Assembly (NCBI RefSeq): GCF_016097555.1
Contig: NC_054708.1
Location: 2,863,750 to 2,927,749 of the forward strand
Source of the DNA: Gigantopelta aegis
Taxonomy: Eukaryota > Mollusca > Gastropoda > Neomphalida > Peltospiridae
Reading direction: 5' to 3'
Length of the DNA: 64,000 nt
Below are positions 58,014 through 64,000 of this stretch, piece by piece; the first letter of the stretch is position 1, and each line of letters begins with the position of its first letter. The position numbers and the translations under genes were made by a program. Below the pieces are notes generated by a model. That model saw nothing but the letters and a program-made list of their open reading frames with translations, was not told the DNA's origin and ran no database searches.

Positions 58014-61000
58014 AACAACTTGTGTATCAGTGATGGTGAACATACAGTGATAAACATAATGAAATGAGAATCGTAACTTGTAACTTGTTACTTGTGTATC
58101 AGTGATGGTGAACATACAGTGATAAACATAATGAAATGAGAATCGTAACTTGTAACTTGTTACTTGTGTATCAGTGATGGTGAACATACAGTGATAAACA
58201 TAATGAAAGTGATAATCGTAACTTGTTACTTGTGTATCAGTGATGGTGAACATACAGTGATAAACATAATGAAATGAGAATCGTAACTTGTTACTTGTGT
58301 ATCAGTGATGGTGAACATACAGTGATAAACATAATGAAATGAGAATCGTAACTTGTAACTTGTTACTTGTGTATCAGTGATGGTGAACATACAGTGATAA
58401 ACATAATGAAATGAGAATCGTAACTTGTAACTTGTTACTTGTGTATCAGTGATGGTGAACATACAGTGATAAACATAATGAAATGAGAATCGTAACTTGT
58501 AACTTGTTACTTGTGTATCAGTGATGGTGAACATACAGTGATAAACATAATGAAATGAGAATCGTAACTTGTAACTTGTTACTTGTGTATCAGTGATGGT
58601 GAACATACAGTGATAAACATAATGAAATGAGAATCGTAACTTGTAACTTGTTACTTGTGTATCAGTGATGGTGAACATACAGTGATAAACATAATGAAAT
58701 GAGAATCGTAACTTGTTACTTGTTACTTGTGTATCAGTGATGGTGAACATACAGTGATAAACATAATGAAATGAGAATCGTAACTTGTAACTTGTTACTT
58801 GTGTATCAGTGATGGTGAACATACAGTGATAAACATAATGAAATGAGAATCGTAACTTGTAACTTGTTACTTGTGTATCAGTGATGGTGAACATACAGTG
58901 ATAAACATAATGAAATGAGAATCGTAACTTGTTACTTGTGTATCAGTGATGGTGAACATACAGTGATAAACATAATGAAATGAGAATCGTAACTTGTAAC
59001 TTGTTACTTGTGTATCAGTGATGGTGAACATACAGTGATAAACATAATGAAATGAGAATCGTAACTTGTTACTTGTGTATCAGTGATGGTGAACATACAG
59101 TGATAAACATAATGAAATGAGAATCGTAACTTGTAACTTGTTACTTGTGTATCAGTGATGGTGAACATAAACAGTGATAAACATAATGAAATGAGAATCG
59201 TGAGAATCGTAACTTGTAACTTGTTACTTGTGTATCAGTGATGGTGAACATACAGTGATAAACATAATGAAATGAGAATCGTAACTTGTAACTTGTTACT
59301 TGTGTATCAGTGATGGTGAACATACAGTGATAAACATAATGAAATGAGAATCGTAACTTGTTACTTGTGTATCAGTGATGGTGAACATACAGTGATAAAC
59401 ATAATGAAATGAGAATCGTAACTTGTTACTTGTGTATCAGTGATGGTGAACATAATGATAAAATAATGAAATGAGAATCGTAACTTGTTACTTGTGTATC
59501 AGTGATGGTGAACATACAGTGATAAACATAATGAAATGAGAATCGTAACTTGTAACTTGTTACTTGTGTATCAGTGATGGTGAACATACAGTGATAAACA
59601 TAATGAAATGAGAATCGTAACTTGTAACTTGTTACTTGTGTATCAGTGATGGTGAACATACAGTGATAAACATAATGAAATGAGAATCGTAACTTGTAAC
59701 TTGTTACTTGTGTATCAGTGATGGTGAACATACAGTGATAAACATAATGAAATGAGAATCGTAACTTGTAACTTGTTACTTGTGTATCAGTGATGGTGAA
59801 CATACAGTGATAAACATAATGAAATGAGAATCGTAACTTGTTACTTGTGTATCAGTGATGGTGAACATACAGTGATAAACATAATGAAATGAGAATCGTA
59901 ACTTGTAACTTGTTACTTGTGTATCAGTGATGGTGAACATACAGTGATAAACATAATGAAATGAGAATCGTAACTTGTAACTTGTTACTTGTGTATCAGT
60001 GATGGTGAACATACAGTGATAAACATAATGAAATGAGAATCGTAACTTGTAACTTGTTACTTGTGTATCAGTGATGGTGAACATACAGTGATAAACATAA
60101 TGAAATGAGAATCGTAACTTGTAACTTGTTACTTGTGTATCAGTGATGGTGAACATACAGTGATAAACATAATGAAATGAGAATCGTAACTTGTTACTTG
60201 TGTATCAGTGATGGTGAACATACAGTGATAAACATAATGAAATGAGAATCGTAACTTGTAACTTGTTACTTGTGTATCAGTGATGGTGAACATACAGTGA
60301 TAAACATAATGAAATGAGAATCGTAACTTGTAACTTGTTACTTGTGTATCAGTGATGGTGAACATACAGTGATAAACATAATGAAATGAGAATCGTAACT
60401 TGTAACTTGTTACTTGTGTATCAGTGATGGTGAACATACAGTGATAAACATAATGAAATGAGAATCGTAACTTGTAACTTGTTACTTGTGTATCAGTGAT
60501 GGTGAACATACAGTGATAAACATAATGAAATGAGAATCGTAACTTGTAACTTGTTACTTGTGTATCAGTGATGGTGAACATACAGTGATAAACATAATGA
60601 AATGAGAATCGTAACTTGTAACTTGTTACTTGTGTATCAGTGATGGTGAACATACAGTGATAAACATAATGAAATGAGAATCGTAACTTGTTACTTGTGT
60701 ATCAGTGATGGTGAACATACAGTGATAAACATAATGAAATGAGAATCGTAACTTGTTACTTGTGTATCAGTGATGGTGAACATACAGTGATAAACATAAT
60801 GAAATGAGAATCGTAACTTGTAACTTGTTACTTGTGTATCAGTGATGGTGAACATACAGTGATAAACATAATGAAATGAGAATCGTAACTTGTAACTTGT
60901 TACTTGTGTATCAGTGATGGTGAACATACAGTGATAAACATAATGAAATGAGAATCGTAACTTGTAACTTGTTACTTGTGTATCAGTGATGGTGAACATA

Positions 61001-64000
61001 CAGTGATAAACATAATGAAATGAGAATCGTAACTTGTTACTTGTGTATCAGTGATGGTGAACATACAGTGATAAACATAATGAAATGAGAATCGTAACTT
61101 GTAACTTGTTACTTGTGTATCAGTGATGGTGAACATACAGTGATAAACATAATGAAATGAGAATCGTAACTTGTAACTTGTTACTTGTGTATCAGTGATG
61201 GTGAACATACAGTGATAAACATAATGAAATGAGAATCGTAACTTGTAACTTGTTACTTGTGTATCAGTGATGGTGAACATACAGTGATAAACATAATGAA
61301 ATGAGAATCGTAACTTGTAACTTGTTACTTGTGTATCAGTGATGGTGAACATACAGTGATAAACATAATGAAATGAGAATCGTAACTTGTAACTTGTTAC
61401 TTGTGTATCAGTGATGGTGAACATACAGTGATAAACATAATGAAATGAGAATCGTAACTTGTAACTTGTTACTTGTGTATCAGTGATGGTGAACATACAG
61501 TGATAAACATAATGAAATGAGAATCGTAACTTGTAACTTGTTACTTGTGTATCAGTGATGGTGAACATACAGTGATAATGAAATGAGAATAAACAGTGAT
61601 AAACATAATGAAATGAGAATCGTAACTTGTAACTTGTTACTTGTGTATCAGTGATGGTGAACATACAGTGATAAACATAATGAAATGAGAATCGTAACTT
61701 GTAACTTGTTACTTGTGTATCAGTGATGGTGAACATACAGTGATAAACATAATGAAATGAGAATCGTAACTTGTAACTTGTTACTTGTGTATCAGTGATG
61801 GTGAACATACAGTGATAAACATAATGAAATGAGAATCGTAACTTGTTACTTGTGTATCAGTGATGGTGAACATACAGTGATAAACATAATGAAATGAGAA
61901 TCGTAACTTGTAACTTGTTACTTGTGTATCAGTGATGGTGAACATACAGTGATAAACATAATGAAATGAGAATCGTAACTTGTAACTTGTTACTTGTGTA
62001 TCAGTGATGGTGAACATACAGTGATAAACATAATGAAATGAGAATCGTAACTTGTAACTTGTTACTTGTGTATCAGTGATGGTGAACATACAGTGATAAA
62101 CATAATGAAATGAGAATCGTAACTTGTAACTTGTTACTTGTGTATCAGTGATGGTGAACATACAGTGATAAACATAATGAAATGAGAATCGTAACTTGTA
62201 ACTTGTTACTTGTGTATCAGTGATGGTGAACATACAGTGATAAACATAATGAAATGAGAATCGTAACTTGTTACTTGTTGTGTGTATCAGTGATGGTGAA
62301 CATACAGTGATAAACATAATGAAATGAGAATCGTAACTTGTAACTTGTTACTTGTGTATCAGTGATGGTGAACATACAGTGATAAACATAATGAAATGAG
62401 AATCGTAACTTGTTACTTGTTATCAGTGATGGTGAACATACAGTATCAGTGATGGTGAACATACAGTGATAAACATAATGAAATGAGAATCGTAACTTGT
62501 TACTTGTGTATCAGTGATGGTGAACATACAGTGATAAACATAATGAAATGAGAATCGTAACTTGTAACTTGTTACTTGTGTATCAGTGATGGTGAACATA
62601 CAGTGATAAACATAATGAAATGAGAATCGTAACTTGTAACTTGTTACTTGTGTATCAGTGATGTATCAGTGATGGTGAACATACAGTGTGACTTGTGTAT
62701 CAGTGATGGTGAACATACAGTGATAAAATGATGAAATGAGAATCGTGAACATACAGTGTAAACTTGTTACTTGTGTATCAGTGATGGTGAACATACAGTG
62801 ATAAACATAATGAAATGAGAATCGTAACTTGTAACTTGTTACTTGTGTATCAGTGATGGTGAACATACAGTGATAAACATAATGAAATGAGAATCGTAAC
62901 TTGTAACTTGTTACTTGTGTATCAGTGATGGTGAACATACAGTGATAAACATAATGAAATGAGAATCGTAACTTGTAACTTGTTACTTGTGTATCAGTGA
63001 TGGTGAACATACAGTGATAAACATAATGAAATGAGAATCGTAACTTGTAACTTGTTACTTGTGTATCAGTGATGGTGAACATACAGTGATAAACATAATG
63101 AAATGAGAATCGTAACTTGTAACTTGTTACTTGTGTATCAGTGATGGTGAACATACAGTGATAAACATAATNNNNNNNNNNNNNNNNNNNNNNNNNNNNN
63201 NNNNNNNNNNNNNNNNNNNNNNNNNNNNNNNNNNNNNNNNNNNNNNNNNNNNNNNNNNNNNNNNNNNNNNNNNNNNNNNNNNNNNNNNNNNNNNNNNNNN
63301 NNNNNNNNNNNNNNNNNNNNNNNNNNNNNNNNNNNNNNNNNNNNNNNNNNNNNNNNNNNNNNNNNNNNNNNCTTGTGTATCAGTGATGGTGAACATACAG
63401 TGATAAACATAATGAAATGAGAATGGTAAATTGTAACTTGTGTATCAGTGATGGTGAACATACAGTGATAAACATAATGAAATGAGAATCGTATCTTGTT
63501 ACTTGTGTATCAGTGATGGTGAACATACAGTGATAAACATAATCAAATGAGAATCGTATCTTGTTACTTGTTACTTGTGTATCAGTGATGGTGAACATAC
63601 AGTGATAAACATAATGAAATGAGAATCGTAACTTGTTACTTGTTACTTGTGTATCAGTGATGGTGAACATACAGTGATAAACATAATGAAATGAGAATCG
63701 TAACTTGTTACTTGTGTATCAGTGATGGTGAACATACAGTGATAAACATAATCAAATGAGAATCGTAACTTGTTACTTGTAACTTGTGTATCAGTGATGG
63801 TGAACATACAGTGATAAACATAATGAAATGAGAATCGTATCTTGTTACTTGTGTATCAGTGATGGTGAACATACAGTGATAAACATAATGAAATGAGAAT
63901 CGTAACTCGTATCTTGTTACTTGTGTATCAGTGATGGTGAACATACAGTGATAAACATAATGAAATGAGAATCGTAACTTGTAACTTGTTACTTGTGTAT
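58014..64000. repeat. 72/65-bp satellite
   Basis: More than 80 units: TTGTGTATCAGTGATGGTGA, ACATACAGTGATAAACATAA, TGAAATGAGAATCGTAACTT, then GTAACTTGTTAC (72 bp) or GTTAC (65 bp, lacking 7 bp). The short form occurs at irregular intervals. Units are nearly identical except between about 62400 and 62760 and after 63400, where changes cluster. 72 is divisible by three, so the minus strand shows a 24-residue periodic frame that each 65-bp unit breaks. The array lies in an intron of DHX16 and runs out of the window. Confidence 0.96.
63172..63371. other. Assembly gap (200 N)
   Basis: Exactly 200 N inside the satellite. A round number suggests a placeholder, so the true array length is unknown. 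Confidence 0.98.

Noticed and set aside
58226-63944. Minus-strand frames repeating MFTITDTQVTSYKLRFSFHY
   Set aside because: 72-bp satellite; broken by every 65-bp unit and by the gap.

Overview
The window looks like a repeat-rich metazoan nuclear genome, most probably a marine mollusc. The evidence is intron-rich animal genes, many copies of tRNA-derived SINEs of the kind common in gastropods and bivalves, a large load of short DNA transposons (hAT-, pogo/mariner- and Harbinger-like), and very many tandem arrays. The species cannot be fixed from sequence alone.

Three host genes are recognisable. TMEM203 (19941-20345, minus) is a single-exon gene for a four-pass ER membrane protein. NDOR1 (23563-51830, plus) is the cytosolic diflavin reductase that passes electrons from NADPH to the Fe-S assembly factor CIAPIN1/Dre2. 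Its 15 coding exons join without a break into 592 codons. DHX16/PRP2 (53053-57552, minus, 3' part only) is a spliceosomal DEAH-box helicase; four exons give its last ~329 residues. TMEM203 and NDOR1 are divergent neighbours, as they are in human. NDOR1 and DHX16 are convergent, with likely poly(A) sites less than 200 bp apart.

Layout: 1-5238 is an 18-bp satellite carrying a TATA-box-like word in every unit. 5239-5840 is a 26-bp array. 5841-10286 is gene-free DNA with MITEs, poly-G tracts and a SINE. 10287-13622 is a 78-bp G-poor minisatellite. 13623-19940 is mostly unrecognised DNA with MITEs and one SINE. 19941-57552 holds the three genes, with introns swollen by nested transposons and at least eight minisatellites. 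58014-64000 is a 72/65-bp satellite, interrupted by a 200-N gap, that lies in the next upstream DHX16 intron.

The most unusual structure is in NDOR1 intron 12. The last 33 nt of exon 12 and its 5' splice site were amplified into about 19 tandem 47-bp units, giving a row of potential splice donors. A smaller event of the same kind (exon 3' end plus donor copied into the intron) is seen in DHX16. Other notable structures are a tandem array of SINE tRNA-like heads (NDOR1 intron 2), a 5.3-kb DDE/SWIM transposon inserted in an older repeat, a hAT-like element inside a SINE, a mariner-like element cleanly inside a minisatellite, and a MITE touching a DHX16 3' splice site. No retroviral or other virus-like element was recognised.
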